From: Methanospirillum lacunae
GTDB lineage: Archaea; Halobacteriota; Methanomicrobia; Methanomicrobiales; Methanospirillaceae
NCBI RefSeq assembly: GCF_046195335.1
Contig: NZ_CP176093.1
DNA: 64,000 bases
Direction: 5' to 3' (one strand)
Position numbers and translations under genes: made by a program. Positions 17,005 to 26,851 of this stretch are shown here, piece by piece (the first letter of the stretch is position 1; the number at the start of each line of letters is the position of its first letter). Below the pieces are notes generated by a model. It saw only the letters and a program-made list of their open reading frames with translations. It was not told where the DNA came from and searched no databases.

Positions 17005-17853
17005 ATGTCATTATCGTATGCTTTTATTGGTCTTTTAGTTATTTTTTTTATTATATTTCCCGTTTCTGCTGATCTCAAAGTTCATTTTCTTGACGTAAAT
17101 GAAGGTGATGCAGTATTATTGCAGGCTGATGGAAAAAATATGTTAATTGATGCCGGAACAGCTAATTCCGGAAATCTCACAAAATACTATCTTCATTCAC
17201 TTGGAATAACAACTCTGGATCAGGTACTTCTGACCAGTCCGGAAGAAGGAAAATCAGGTGCTTTAACAAATATTCTCAATACTACCCCGACCAGGGAATA
17301 CTTTGATGGAGGATGGAATGTATCTGATGGTTCATACCGGGATGTCCTCACAATGATAGATGAAGAAAATATTTCACATACAACAGTCAGAAAAGGAAAT
17401 GAAGTACCATTTGCCGAAGGAGTGAATATCTCTATCATCAGTTCTGAACCTGATGGCAACACCGGGGCAGAGACCCTGATCCCCCTGATTACGTACGGTA
17501 ATATCCGGTTCCTTCTCATGGGTAAAGAACAGACAGTTCCTGGTAATGTAAGTGCCCAGATTTTGAGAGTAGCTGATCATGGATCAAGGCAGGGAACAGA
17601 TCCTGGGTTTGTTATGAACGTCCATCCAGATATTGCCATAGTCAGTAGTGGTGACGGAAATCCTGATGGAAATCCAAACCAGAATACTCTCAACATTCTT
17701 CAGACAGTAGGAGCGAAGTTCATGAGAACAGACATAGATGGAACCATCACAATCAGTACTGATGGAACTATTTATTCAGTTGGAAATCTCAGAATGGAGC
17801 CTGAGATTACCCTCTCGCTTGTAAGTGTAGTTGAAACCAGAGCGCCGGTATAA
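17005..17853 (+). CDS. Exported ComEC-like metallo-beta-lactamase fold without metal ligands
   Basis: A 282-aa protein with a signal peptide (residues 1-22) followed by the ComEC/Rec2-type metallo-beta-lactamase fold: KVHFLDVNEGDAVLLQ and MLIDAG match the start of that domain. The zinc motif expected after the next strand, HxHxDH, is replaced at residues 78-83 by SPEEGK, so all four usual ligands are lost. The later site VADHGSRQG retains only one of the two histidines of the usual HHGS motif. It is therefore probably a binding or structural protein rather than a hydrolase. It converges with the kup gene at 17890. The open frame is intact, so this is not a decayed pseudogene. Confidence 0.8.
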   Translation: MSLSYAFIGLLVIFFIIFPVSADLKVHFLDVNEGDAVLLQADGKNMLIDAGTANSGNLTKYYLHSLGITTLDQVLLTSPEEGKSGALTNILNTTPTREYFDGGWNVSDGSYRDVLTMIDEENISHTTVRKGNEVPFAEGVNISIISSEPDGNTGAETLIPLITYGNIRFLLMGKEQTVPGNVSAQILRVADHGSRQGTDPGFVMNVHPDIAIVSSGDGNPDGNPNQNTLNILQTVGAKFMRTDIDGTITISTDGTIYSVGNLRMEPEITLSLVSVVETRAPV

Positions 17854-17889
17854 CAAATGCATTTTTTCTAGAAAATATTTCCGGAAAAA

Positions 17890-19701
17890 TTACATTTCTA
17901 CTCTTGTTACAACACCATGAACCTTGTGGGGAGGAAGACGGTAATATTGTACAAATGATGGACAAAGACGTTTGATAATGTAAAAGATCTGCCAGATAAT
18001 ATTCCGGGTCACGATCTCTTCCATTCCATAAAAGATCGTTTTTTCCTCAATACCGGCTTTTCGAATAATAAACATCAGGTCTATGACCTGCATGTATCCA
18101 TACCTGATTGAGAGGGTCGCAAGACCTGGTGCAATCTCTTTACTCACACTATATTCGAGCCCATATGGTTTTTCAGTGATATCTATTGATACAAGAACAT
18201 TGTTATGATAAATAATCTCATTGTTGAACATGGTCCGGGATATGTAGGTGGGAACATTCTCTATTGATCGTGCAAAGAAGATGGCAGTTCCTTTCAGATG
18301 TCTTCCACTAAAGTATGCACGGGTATACCTTCGTAAAAACTGATCCTGAGTCATCGGATGCATTGCCTGGTATAATTTACGTTGCCCGTGAGTGTAGATT
18401 AAAATAAGAGAGAACGGAATTGAAGCAATAATCAATGATAGATATCCACCGTGAGTTACTTTGCTGAATGTTGACATGAAATACGTTACATCAAGAGTTG
18501 TAACCAGTACAGCAACCATTGCGTGAAGGTACTGCCTCCTTGCAAGGAATATAGAGATCATAAAAGTCCCGGTAATTGACATCGTCCCGGTTACTGCCAG
18601 ACCATAGGCATTTGCAAGTCTGTCAGAGTACTGAAACATTAAAAGCACAAGAATCACCGCGATGCATAAGAGCCAGTTCACGGTATTGATGTAGATTTGA
18701 GTTCTGAGTTCGTCTGATGTGTAATCAATATGGAGCATCGGAAGAAGATGGGTTGTGATAGCCTGATAGATAATTGAGAAAATACCACTGATAACGGCCT
18801 GTGAAGCTATCACTGTTGCTGCTATCATAAGGATCAAAAAGGGAATATACAATATTTCAACTTCAGTGAAAACCATTTGAAAGAGAGGATTCGCAACATT
18901 AGCATGTCTCAGGAGAAATGCTGCCTGACCAAGGTAAGATGCAAGAACAGATATGAAAACGAGGGCCCAGGCATATTGTATCGGCTCTCTGCCAAGGTGG
19001 CCCATGTCAGCAAAAAGTGCTTCAGCACCTGTTGCACAAAGAACTATAAGAGACATGGCAAAAAAACCGTGAACACCGTTATGCAGGAAAAATTTAGCTG
19101 CATAAACAGGATTAATAGCCGTTATGATCTCAGGACTTAATATTATTGAGAAGAGGCCAGTAAGAAAAAGGGATATAAACCAGATTATCATAATTGGGCC
19201 AAACGTTTTTGAAACTCCCTCCGTTCCTCTTCTCTGGAAAAAAAAGAGCCAGCATGCAATAAATATCGCCAGAAGAATAAGCCACTCCTGAGCGATACTC
19301 TCCATTCCCGGGATCTGCCTGATTCCTTCAACTGCTGACAAAATACTGATGGCAGGAGTTATTACACATTCTCCTATCATGAGTGAGATACCAAGAATGG
19401 CAAGAAGAGTGAAAATTGAAGCCCCTCGTGGATGTTTGATGAGTGGGAGCAGAATTCCTTTCAGAACAAGAGTTCCTCCTTCTCCGGTCTGAGAAAGTTT
19501 CATAGCAAGAATAGTATATTGCACAGTAACCATTACTGTCAGAGTCCAGAAAATGAGCGAGATAGTGCCCATAATATTGGCACGGGTTGGTTCTATAAAA
19601 AGGAAGAGAACAGCAAGTGTATAGATGGGACTTGTACCGATATCACCAAAAACAAGTCCTGTAGCTTTTTTGATAGACGCTGCCGAGGGGAGAGGCTCCA
19701 T
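17890..19701 (-). CDS. kup: KUP-family potassium uptake protein (copy 1)
   Basis: A 603-aa potassium:proton symporter of the KUP/HAK family. Residues 10-30 read ATGLVFGDIGTSPIYTL, the family signature, followed by about 12 membrane helices including GEGGTLVLKGILLPLIKHP and GDIG-type loops, and a cytoplasmic C-terminal domain of about 130 residues. It should bring in potassium against a gradient. It is the last gene of a three-gene set with an RCK channel and a second kup (copy 2, 603 aa as well), all on the minus strand, with gaps of 75 and 52 bases. The two kup copies are clear paralogues with near-identical ends. Confidence 0.93.
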   Translation of the reverse strand: MEPLPSAASIKKATGLVFGDIGTSPIYTLAVLFLFIEPTRANIMGTISLIFWTLTVMVTVQYTILAMKLSQTGEGGTLVLKGILLPLIKHPRGASIFTLLAILGISLMIGECVITPAISILSAVEGIRQIPGMESIAQEWLILLAIFIACWLFFFQRRGTEGVSKTFGPIMIIWFISLFLTGLFSIILSPEIITAINPVYAAKFFLHNGVHGFFAMSLIVLCATGAEALFADMGHLGREPIQYAWALVFISVLASYLGQAAFLLRHANVANPLFQMVFTEVEILYIPFLILMIAATVIASQAVISGIFSIIYQAITTHLLPMLHIDYTSDELRTQIYINTVNWLLCIAVILVLLMFQYSDRLANAYGLAVTGTMSITGTFMISIFLARRQYLHAMVAVLVTTLDVTYFMSTFSKVTHGGYLSLIIASIPFSLILIYTHGQRKLYQAMHPMTQDQFLRRYTRAYFSGRHLKGTAIFFARSIENVPTYISRTMFNNEIIYHNNVLVSIDITEKPYGLEYSVSKEIAPGLATLSIRYGYMQVIDLMFIIRKAGIEEKTIFYGMEEIVTRNIIWQIFYIIKRLCPSFVQYYRLPPHKVHGVVTRVEM

Positions 19702-19776
19702 AAATCTGTATACTCAGTCAGAAGCATACAGATATGATTCTTATCGCTCTCTGTGAGAAAAATGGAAATATGCCAG

Positions 19777-21495
19777 TTATAGAAAACCTATAAAGCGACT
19801 GATTTGATCCGGTGTTCCGAATGAATATACTGCATCACCAGGGACGATCTCATGGTCAGTGTTTCCTGGAAATATCAGGTCCCCTGAATGATCTATTGCA
19901 ATTACAGAGGAACCGGTAACTGTTTTTATTGCTTTGGTGCAAGTAATTTCAGTACTTTTTATATCATAATATCTTACCACCAGAAGGTTTTCCCCTCGCA
20001 TATTCATCAGTACCTGGGATGAGTCGTAGAGAATAAGTCTACCCAGAGCCTGGGCTATAATTGTTGGGACATTAATGACATAATCAGCTCCTGCCTGGTA
20101 CATCCAGGAGACAGACTCAGGATCATTTGCCCGACAGAAAATTGTCAGATCCGGATTCAACTCCCGTGCCATAAGAGTGGTAAAAAGATTGATATCATCG
20201 TCATTGGTGACTACCAGAAGAAAGTGTGCATCATTAACTCCGGCTTCTATCAGAACTTCTTCTTTTTCGGCACTCCCAAGAATGGTCGGATTTGATGATA
20301 TATTTGAATCAATTGTCCGGGTTACAATACCCAGTTTTGTCAGATCACGATTTATCATCATCCCCATATCTCCATATCCTGCGATGATAGCAGTGAGTTG
20401 TTTTTTATGAGGAGTAATGAATTGATTCATAACCATTTTAAAAAGATTTGCATTATTTCCAAGGAGGATGAGGACAGATGATTCTTTGAGGACGAATGAA
20501 TCTGGTGGGAATAATATAATCTGTCCTTTATCCATAATAGCAAACGGAGTGAATTGAAATTTTTCCGGTAGATGAAGGTCGCCAAGGGTTCTACCTATCG
20601 CACAACTTTTACGAATAATGGGAATGCGGACAATCTGACAAGATCCCAAAACAGTGGAAGTCTTAGTAAGGACATCTTTCATCAGTTCACTATTTTCCAG
20701 GATAGCAGGGTCCACATTGAGTAATGCATGCAGAGCAGTTATGGCACCGAGAATATCCTTAGTCGAAATGACCTGATCAGCACCACATATTTTCAGGTAT
20801 TTTTCAAGTGAATTGTCGGTAATAACTGCAATGATCTCTGTTGATGAGATCTTTTTAATTCCAAGTGTGACCCGTGCACTTATCCGCTCTTCTAGAAAGA
20901 GGATGATGTATCCGGCCTGAGTGACACCGGCTGCCTTCCATGTCTTCTCTTCATGGTAATCTCCCCAGATAACCTGAATATCAGGAGCCATCTTCGTTGC
21001 AAGTTGCAATGCCCGATCCTGATCAGCTTCTATAAGTACTACGGTTGTTCCGATGACTTTCAGGTTATCAATAACCTCCTGAATAACGCGAGAATACCCA
21101 AATATTACTACGTGTTCTCTAGGAATGAATGAGAGTTTTTGTGGCGGAGTTGGTCTTATTCGCGATTGTATCATCGGTGTAATAAGAATATTGATGATCC
21201 CGAAGAATGCAACAATCCCGGAGGACATAATAATGATGGCAACAAATGCCATCTGGTCTGTTTTAAATGGAACAAACTCTCCGTACCCAACGGTAGTAAT
21301 TGTCTCCATGACAAAGAGGAGAGATTTCATCAGGGAGACTTCTTTTCCCTCATATATTGGATAATAGAACCAGAAAATCAAAACGTACGATAAGATTACC
21401 AGAAAAAAGGCTAACAGGTAGAGGAGTAATTGCAGGTGATATGAATGAATAATCCGGGTTTTTGTTCGGATGATAAATTTTTTAAGGAAATTCAT
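19777..21495 (-). CDS. Two-TM potassium channel with two RCK (TrkA) domains
   Basis: A 572-aa channel subunit. Two membrane helices (about 22-45 and 82-108) flank a pore loop with the selectivity filter TTVGYGEF at residues 67-74. Two cytoplasmic RCK domains follow: the first starts at VVIFGYSRV near 129 with a degenerate nucleotide loop, the second at AIIAGYGDMGMM with an intact GxGxxG. A TrkA-C-like domain ends the protein, so each subunit carries a complete gating pair as in MthK-type rings. It lies between two kup genes, which suggests joint control of potassium uptake and release. Ligand specificity (calcium, nucleotide) cannot be read. Confidence 0.9.
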   Translation of the reverse strand: MNFLKKFIIRTKTRIIHSYHLQLLLYLLAFFLVILSYVLIFWFYYPIYEGKEVSLMKSLLFVMETITTVGYGEFVPFKTDQMAFVAIIIMSSGIVAFFGIINILITPMIQSRIRPTPPQKLSFIPREHVVIFGYSRVIQEVIDNLKVIGTTVVLIEADQDRALQLATKMAPDIQVIWGDYHEEKTWKAAGVTQAGYIILFLEERISARVTLGIKKISSTEIIAVITDNSLEKYLKICGADQVISTKDILGAITALHALLNVDPAILENSELMKDVLTKTSTVLGSCQIVRIPIIRKSCAIGRTLGDLHLPEKFQFTPFAIMDKGQIILFPPDSFVLKESSVLILLGNNANLFKMVMNQFITPHKKQLTAIIAGYGDMGMMINRDLTKLGIVTRTIDSNISSNPTILGSAEKEEVLIEAGVNDAHFLLVVTNDDDINLFTTLMARELNPDLTIFCRANDPESVSWMYQAGADYVINVPTIIAQALGRLILYDSSQVLMNMRGENLLVVRYYDIKSTEITCTKAIKTVTGSSVIAIDHSGDLIFPGNTDHEIVPGDAVYSFGTPDQISRFIGFL

Positions 21496-21547
21496 AATAT
21501 CTAAAATTTAATTTTTTAAGTTCTTTGTAGAGTTCAGTTGAATATAA

Positions 21548-23359
21548 TTATAATTCTACCCTGGTAATTACACCATGTACCTTTTGGGCTGGCAGCTTGT
21601 AATATTGAACAAACGATGGACAAATCCGCTTGATAAGATAAAAGACTTTGTATAAAATTTTCCTACTTACAATCTCTTCCATTCCATAGAATATCGTTCG
21701 TTCTTCGATACCTGCAAGATGAATTATCTTCATCATATCGATTACTTCCAGATAGCCTCGCGAAATAGTTAGAATCGAAAGGCCGGGCTCCAGATCTTCT
21801 TTAAAAGATGATGTCTGTCCAAATGGTTTTTCGGTAATATTCATGGTTACAATTATGTTTTTTTCATACAGGATTCCGCTTGTGAAAATGGTTCTGGATA
21901 TATATGGGGGAATCTGGTCAAATGATCTGGCAAAAAAAATTGCAGTACCGGTTATATGGGATGCTCCTTTGTAGGCTTTTGAATATTTGGTTATAAATGA
22001 TGACCAATCCATCGGGCGCATTCTCCGATACAGGGCCTTCTGCCCGGTGGTGTAGATGATGATAACCGAAAAGGGAACTGCAGCAATAATCAACGACCAA
22101 AACCCTCCGGAAGGAATCTTGGTCATCATAGAGATGAAGAAAGCCAGGTCAACAAGTGTAACAAAGACAGATAGAAGAAAAAAAGATGATTGCTTTTTGT
22201 GCCAGAATATTGCACTCATTAATATTCCGGTTATCAACATGGTCCCTGTTACTGCAATACCGTAGGCTTCAGCAAGTCTTTCAGAGTACTGGAAGATTAG
22301 AAGCATCAGTATAACAGATCCACAAAGCATCCAGTTTACCACATCAATATAAATCTGGGTTCTGACCTGCGATGAAGTATAATCTATATGTAACATAGGG
22401 AGCAGATGGGTGGAAATCGCCTGAAATGTAATTGAGAATATCCCGCTGATAACTGCCTGTGAAGCTATCACACTCGCCATAATCATGACAAGAAGAAATG
22501 GAATGTACAGGAATGATGCTTCTGAATACACCATTTCAAAAAGGGGATTTTCTACATTTCCGGTTCTGAGAAGATATGCTCCTTGGCCCAGATATGAGAC
22601 AAATATTGCAATGAATACTAATATCCAGGCATACCGAATTGGATCTCTTCCAAGATGACCCATATCAGCAAACAGGGCTTCTCCTCCTGTTGCACAGAGG
22701 ATCACAAGAGATAATGAAAGAAAAGCACCTATGGGATTATCTGCAAAAAACCTGAATGCAAATGATGGAGAGAGAGATAAAAGAATTTGTGGACTTTGTA
22801 CGAGAGAATATAGCCCGGTTCCAAACAGCATCAGGAACCAGATAGTCATAGCAGGCCCAAATGCAGATGCTATCTTTTCAGTTCCACGCTGCTGAGCCCA
22901 GAATAAAATGACAGTAATGAGAATTGCAATTCCTATTAACAAACTTTGATTGATATTCTTCATAATCGGAAGCAGAGGGATTCCCTCTACAGCTGAAAGT
23001 ATGGTAATTGCGGGTGTGATTACGCAATCACCTATCATCAGAGAGATTCCAATGGTAGCGAGTAGGGTTACTATTGCAAGACTTACTGGATGTTTCAACA
23101 TCGGCGTTAGGAGTTCTTTAAGCACTATAGTCCCTCCCTCACCATTATGAGATAGTCGCATTGCGAGAACTGCATATTGAAGTGAGACAAGGATGGTTAG
23201 TGTCCAGAAAATGAATGAAATTAGTCCCATGATGTCCTCCTCATTAGGAGGAACCAAAGCAAAGAGAACTGAAAGTGTGTAAATAGGACTTGTCCCAATA
23301 TCTCCGAACACAAGTCCTGTAGCTTTTATTATAGATGATAGCGGAGGAATTTGCTCCAT
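21548..23359 (-). CDS. kup: KUP-family potassium uptake protein (copy 2)
   Basis: A 603-aa paralogue of the kup product at 17890-19701, of exactly the same length. It has the same signature near the N-terminus (KATGLVFGDIGTSPIYTL), the same membrane core and the same C-terminal end (KVHGVITRVEL against KVHGVVTRVEM). It is the first gene of the kup - RCK channel - kup set. The two copies differ in many membrane residues, so the duplication is not recent. They may differ in affinity or expression (inference). Confidence 0.93.
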   Translation of the reverse strand: MEQIPPLSSIIKATGLVFGDIGTSPIYTLSVLFALVPPNEEDIMGLISFIFWTLTILVSLQYAVLAMRLSHNGEGGTIVLKELLTPMLKHPVSLAIVTLLATIGISLMIGDCVITPAITILSAVEGIPLLPIMKNINQSLLIGIAILITVILFWAQQRGTEKIASAFGPAMTIWFLMLFGTGLYSLVQSPQILLSLSPSFAFRFFADNPIGAFLSLSLVILCATGGEALFADMGHLGRDPIRYAWILVFIAIFVSYLGQGAYLLRTGNVENPLFEMVYSEASFLYIPFLLVMIMASVIASQAVISGIFSITFQAISTHLLPMLHIDYTSSQVRTQIYIDVVNWMLCGSVILMLLIFQYSERLAEAYGIAVTGTMLITGILMSAIFWHKKQSSFFLLSVFVTLVDLAFFISMMTKIPSGGFWSLIIAAVPFSVIIIYTTGQKALYRRMRPMDWSSFITKYSKAYKGASHITGTAIFFARSFDQIPPYISRTIFTSGILYEKNIIVTMNITEKPFGQTSSFKEDLEPGLSILTISRGYLEVIDMMKIIHLAGIEERTIFYGMEEIVSRKILYKVFYLIKRICPSFVQYYKLPAQKVHGVITRVEL

Positions 23360-23553
23360 AAATGTCTAATGATACATCACCGCTGGATGAATATGAGTGT
23401 TTGTTTTTGAATGGTAAACATCAAATGCTACTAGGATATACCGGGATAATTATTGTAGGATGATTCGAAAAAACAATCCTAAATACTACTATATAAAACG
23501 AGCAATAATAAAAGATTAAAATCAGAATGCCAGTAAGATAATAATTATTAGAA

Positions 23554-25008
23554 TTATTTCCAATCTGAATTACATGTCGTCTTTTCTGAAGGTCTTGGAT
23601 ATACTTCAGAATGCTTACGCAGAAAGTTCAAAATTTTTTCTGATTCTGCCCATCTCCGATCTACTCTGGATATCATATCATCGATAAATTCAACCTGTTG
23701 GAGAATTTTCTTTGTGATATCTGAGTTTTCATACAGTTCTGCGTATCCGGAAATAGCCATTAGGGGATTTCTTATTCCATCATTTAGTATTGCAAGTTCG
23801 GCAAGGTTTTGTTGAATCTGAACCTCTGCCACATCTCGCTGCCGTTCCAGGCGAAGTTGTTCAGTAATATCCTGTCCCTGGGCAATTGTAGCAACAGGTG
23901 TTTTACCATCTGAATCATAAAGGGTTGCAGAGTTCCAAAGAACAGTCTTAATCATCCCGTCTACATGAAGGAGATCAAGTTTTATTGCTTTTCCTGTACT
24001 ACATGAAGTATTAAGAATTGATGCCATATCTGCTTCTGATTGGCCTGGTGGAAACAGATCCATTATCGATATCCCGACGATCTGTTCTGGAGGTAACCCA
24101 ATTAATTCTGAACAAGAATGGTTGATTCTGGTAATTATTCCTTGGGGATCTAGAATAATAATTGGAACAGAAGCTATAGAAATAAGATTTTCCAGATAAG
24201 AATTTGTTTTACTCAAGGCTTCTTCTGTTTTTTTCCTCTCAGTAATATCAAGAATAGTTCCGAAAACAATATTTTTTCCATCTTTTTCAGATTTAAGCAG
24301 ATGACCTTGAGTCTGGATATACTTTAATTCGCCAGTGTCATTTCTGAATATTCGTATATCAATGTTGTAAGGTTCACCGGTTTTCTTCAGCCGTTTCAGA
24401 GATGACTGAGCCAATTCTCTGTCTTCTGGATGAATTGAATTATTTATTTCAGAGATTGTTGGTTTATGATTAGGAGGAAGACCAAATATTGCTAATACCT
24501 CTTCAGATCCCGAAAATTTGCGTTTCTCGAAATCTAACAACCAGTTACCAATATGTGCTATCTGTTGGCTTCGTTTTAGGTTAGTTATTGCTTCATCAAG
24601 TTCACGTTTAGAGATTCTTCTCTCGACCGCATATTTTATTTTACTGGCAAGTTCAGTAAATTCTGCTTTTGCGTTTCCTGATTTCTGAATATAAAAATCT
24701 GCACCTTTATTGAGAGCTTCTATGACAACCTCTTCACGCCCTTTTCCGGTATAAATTATAAAAGGGGTATCATTATTATTTTTTTTCAGCCATGTAAGAA
24801 GACCCAGTCCATTCATGTTTGGCATATGGTAATCTGATACTATTGCATCAAACGCACTCTGTGAAAGCATGTCCATGGCTTTACATACATCAGTAATTGG
24901 TGTGATCCTGAGTGTACCTTCTTTTTCAAGATATAACTGGGCGACGTTTAATAGCCAGGGATCATCATCAATAAAAAGTACCTTAAAGGGATCTTCAATT
25001 CCAGTCAT
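23554..25008 (-). CDS. Receiver-PAS-PAS protein lacking a kinase ATPase domain
   Basis: A 484-aa signalling protein. An N-terminal receiver domain has the acidic pair at Asp14-16, phospho-acceptor Asp59 (IVSDYHMP) and Lys109. Two PAS domains follow, at about 145-270 and 275-395. The last segment starts as a histidine-kinase dimerisation helix, LNDGIRNPLMAISGYAEL, but the phospho-acceptor histidine position is aspartate (about residue 410) and only 75 residues remain, too few for an ATPase domain. It can probably receive phosphate and sense through PAS, but not autophosphorylate. It may act as a scaffold or decoy for other sensors in the genome. Confidence 0.85.
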   Translation of the reverse strand: MTGIEDPFKVLFIDDDPWLLNVAQLYLEKEGTLRITPITDVCKAMDMLSQSAFDAIVSDYHMPNMNGLGLLTWLKKNNNDTPFIIYTGKGREEVVIEALNKGADFYIQKSGNAKAEFTELASKIKYAVERRISKRELDEAITNLKRSQQIAHIGNWLLDFEKRKFSGSEEVLAIFGLPPNHKPTISEINNSIHPEDRELAQSSLKRLKKTGEPYNIDIRIFRNDTGELKYIQTQGHLLKSEKDGKNIVFGTILDITERKKTEEALSKTNSYLENLISIASVPIIILDPQGIITRINHSCSELIGLPPEQIVGISIMDLFPPGQSEADMASILNTSCSTGKAIKLDLLHVDGMIKTVLWNSATLYDSDGKTPVATIAQGQDITEQLRLERQRDVAEVQIQQNLAELAILNDGIRNPLMAISGYAELYENSDITKKILQQVEFIDDMISRVDRRWAESEKILNFLRKHSEVYPRPSEKTTCNSDWK

Positions 25009-25077
25009 GGTGTATGGGGGTAGTAATCTGATCTAAGTAATATCAGAAATAAATATATCAATGCTGTTGCTATTTGA

Positions 25078-25389
25078 TCAGATCTCAATGTGTTGAATAG
25101 TTAGTACTTCATAAAGGGATAATCGAACAGGTTTAGCGGCCCAAGTTGCTGCTACGTTTTTATGATTAACCATGTGAGGGGTTTTAAGATGTGCATTAAA
25201 ATGCTCTTTACTTTCCCATTCTTCAATAATATAGAATAAACCTGGTTCCTCAATACTTGTTGTCGTATCGTATCGCAGACATCCTGATTCAGATTTAACC
25301 AATTCTGTAATTATTTCCATCTCTTCTTCAAATTCTTGCCAATGATCTGGAAGAATTCTACACTCTGCGATAACAACAAGCATGCTCAT
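25078..25389 (-). CDS. Antibiotic biosynthesis monooxygenase (ABM) fold protein
   Basis: A 103-aa dimeric alpha-beta barrel protein of the YgiN/ABM type. The features are MLVVIAECRILPD at the start, the helix FEEEMEIITELVKSESGCLRYD, and FYIIEEWESKEHFNAHLKTPH, which matches the family signature. YgiN-like members act on quinols; the methanogen has no ubiquinone, so the substrate is uncertain and a redox-cofactor or stress role is more likely. The first ATG (25389) is used here; an in-frame ATG two codons later has a better GGATGAG site. Confidence 0.85.
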   Translation of the reverse strand: MSMLVVIAECRILPDHWQEFEEEMEIITELVKSESGCLRYDTTTSIEEPGLFYIIEEWESKEHFNAHLKTPHMVNHKNVAATWAAKPVRLSLYEVLTIQHIEI

Positions 25390-25448
25390 CCTTATTTATC
25401 TGGTACTATTTATCTAGACTATATCAAAGATTCTATTCAATATAGAGA

Positions 25449-26219
25449 TCACCTGGGAGGTAACTTCATATCGGCAATAACTCCATATGTCCCATCCTGA
25501 TAATACATGGTCATTATCAGGTGTTTTTCTTTCCCCGCAAAGGGATCGTCTATAGCATAATATACATTGTTTTGCGGATTTGTGACCGGAGGAAACGTAA
25601 CTTGAGAATCATCTTTTCCTTTTGGTGTTGTAATCACAGTTTCAATCCTATCAACTGAAGAAAGATCCTGATCTTTATTAAATAAGAATTCAATTCGTTT
25701 GTCTTCAACTTGTACAGTAACAACAGGCAGAATGTGTATTTCCGGCTCCTCAGATTGCATCCATGGAACCAGTAGTCCTTGTTCCAGAGTTCCACTCAAC
25801 ATTGTCCCCATATGTGGTTGAACTTCTGACATAAACTGAAAACCAAGAACCAGAATCAGAATGGAAATAATCAGCGTAACACTGAGCATAATGAGGACAT
25901 TTGTTCTCTTAAGTGATTTTCTGGGCTTATGTGGAACTATCGCTGGTTTATTTTTTTCCGGAATCTTTTCGCAAATTTTTTTCAGATTACGTCTATATGT
26001 TTCATTGGTAGGATCAAGAGCATAAGCCTTTAAAAAACATGCTTTAGCCTCTTTTATTTTTCCAATTTTAGAATATGTAACTCCTAGTGCATTGAAGGAT
26101 TTATGCATTACAGCATGATCCTGAATCGCTTTTGAAAAATGAGCAGCTGCTTCATCATACTGCTTGTCTTTGAAGGCTGACATTCCTGATCTGAATGGCA
26201 GTTCCTCCTTATCAGGCAT
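25449..26219 (-). CDS. TPR-domain membrane-anchored protein
   Basis: A 256-aa protein. Residues about 5-90 contain two to three tetratricopeptide repeats (GMSAFKDKQYDEAAAHFSKA, then ALGVTYSKIGKIKEAKACFLKAYALDP). A basic stretch (KPRKSLKRTN) precedes one membrane helix at about 109-131, and a beta-rich domain of 120 residues lies on the outer face. The TPR part is thus cytoplasmic and probably binds partner proteins. The partner and function are unknown. It is followed on the same strand by the monooxygenase-fold gene. Confidence 0.78.
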   Translation of the reverse strand: MPDKEELPFRSGMSAFKDKQYDEAAAHFSKAIQDHAVMHKSFNALGVTYSKIGKIKEAKACFLKAYALDPTNETYRRNLKKICEKIPEKNKPAIVPHKPRKSLKRTNVLIMLSVTLIISILILVLGFQFMSEVQPHMGTMLSGTLEQGLLVPWMQSEEPEIHILPVVTVQVEDKRIEFLFNKDQDLSSVDRIETVITTPKGKDDSQVTFPPVTNPQNNVYYAIDDPFAGKEKHLIMTMYYQDGTYGVIADMKLPPR

Positions 26220-26283
26220 AATGAGCGTTAGTAGGGAGATCGGTTAAGGGCTTCGATATATAAAAAAAACTGATATGATAAAA

Positions 26284-26787
26284 TCAGGTACTTGTTAATT
26301 GATGAACTATCACAGGAATAGTTTCAGCATCAGTAAATGATTCAGAATATCCATCAGGGAAAACTACTTTCGAGATATGTGGAGTAAAATCGATATTAAA
26401 TTTCTGGATGATCCAGTATAAACTTGGTTCTAGAAGAGATTCAACAGGAACATAGGTAAATGATGGGGTAGTAATAGTACCACTATCTATTGTGGCCATA
26501 TTGTATACTGATAACTGGACTGATTCGGGAGTTATTGATTGAACCTGAACTTCGCGTTTTAATGCTTTTTCAAGCTCTTTTTTTCCAATACTCTTTAAGT
26601 CAAGCACCTTGGTAATGAGATCATACTGGAGTTTTTCAGTGCTATTTAATTGATAATTCATATCAACTGTACCATTTCCATCCTGTTCGACAGTGTAGGT
26701 TATCTGCGATATTGAAAGTGCAGAAACGCCAGCTACTGAAAGAAGAAAAATGAGTCCGATAATTATAATCCTGGTAAATGGGAACAT
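26284..26787 (-). CDS. Exported hypothetical protein
   Basis: A 167-aa exported protein with a hydrophobic signal segment (FTRIIIIGLIFLLSVAGVSA). The mature part is beta-rich with a central helical segment (KSIGKKELEKALKREV). No family is recognised. The open frame runs to 26895 and overlaps the upstream rubrerythrin gene, but the ATG at 26787 has a GAGGAG ribosome site 3 bases upstream and begins directly with the signal peptide, so I use that start. Confidence 0.75.
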   Translation of the reverse strand: MFPFTRIIIIGLIFLLSVAGVSALSISQITYTVEQDGNGTVDMNYQLNSTEKLQYDLITKVLDLKSIGKKELEKALKREVQVQSITPESVQLSVYNMATIDSGTITTPSFTYVPVESLLEPSLYWIIQKFNIDFTPHISKVVFPDGYSESFTDAETIPVIVHQLTST

Positions 26788-26851
26788 AAGCTCCTCAGCA
26801 TAGATCGTTATTATATATACGGTTCCTGGTAAAAAAAGAATAAATGCCTGA

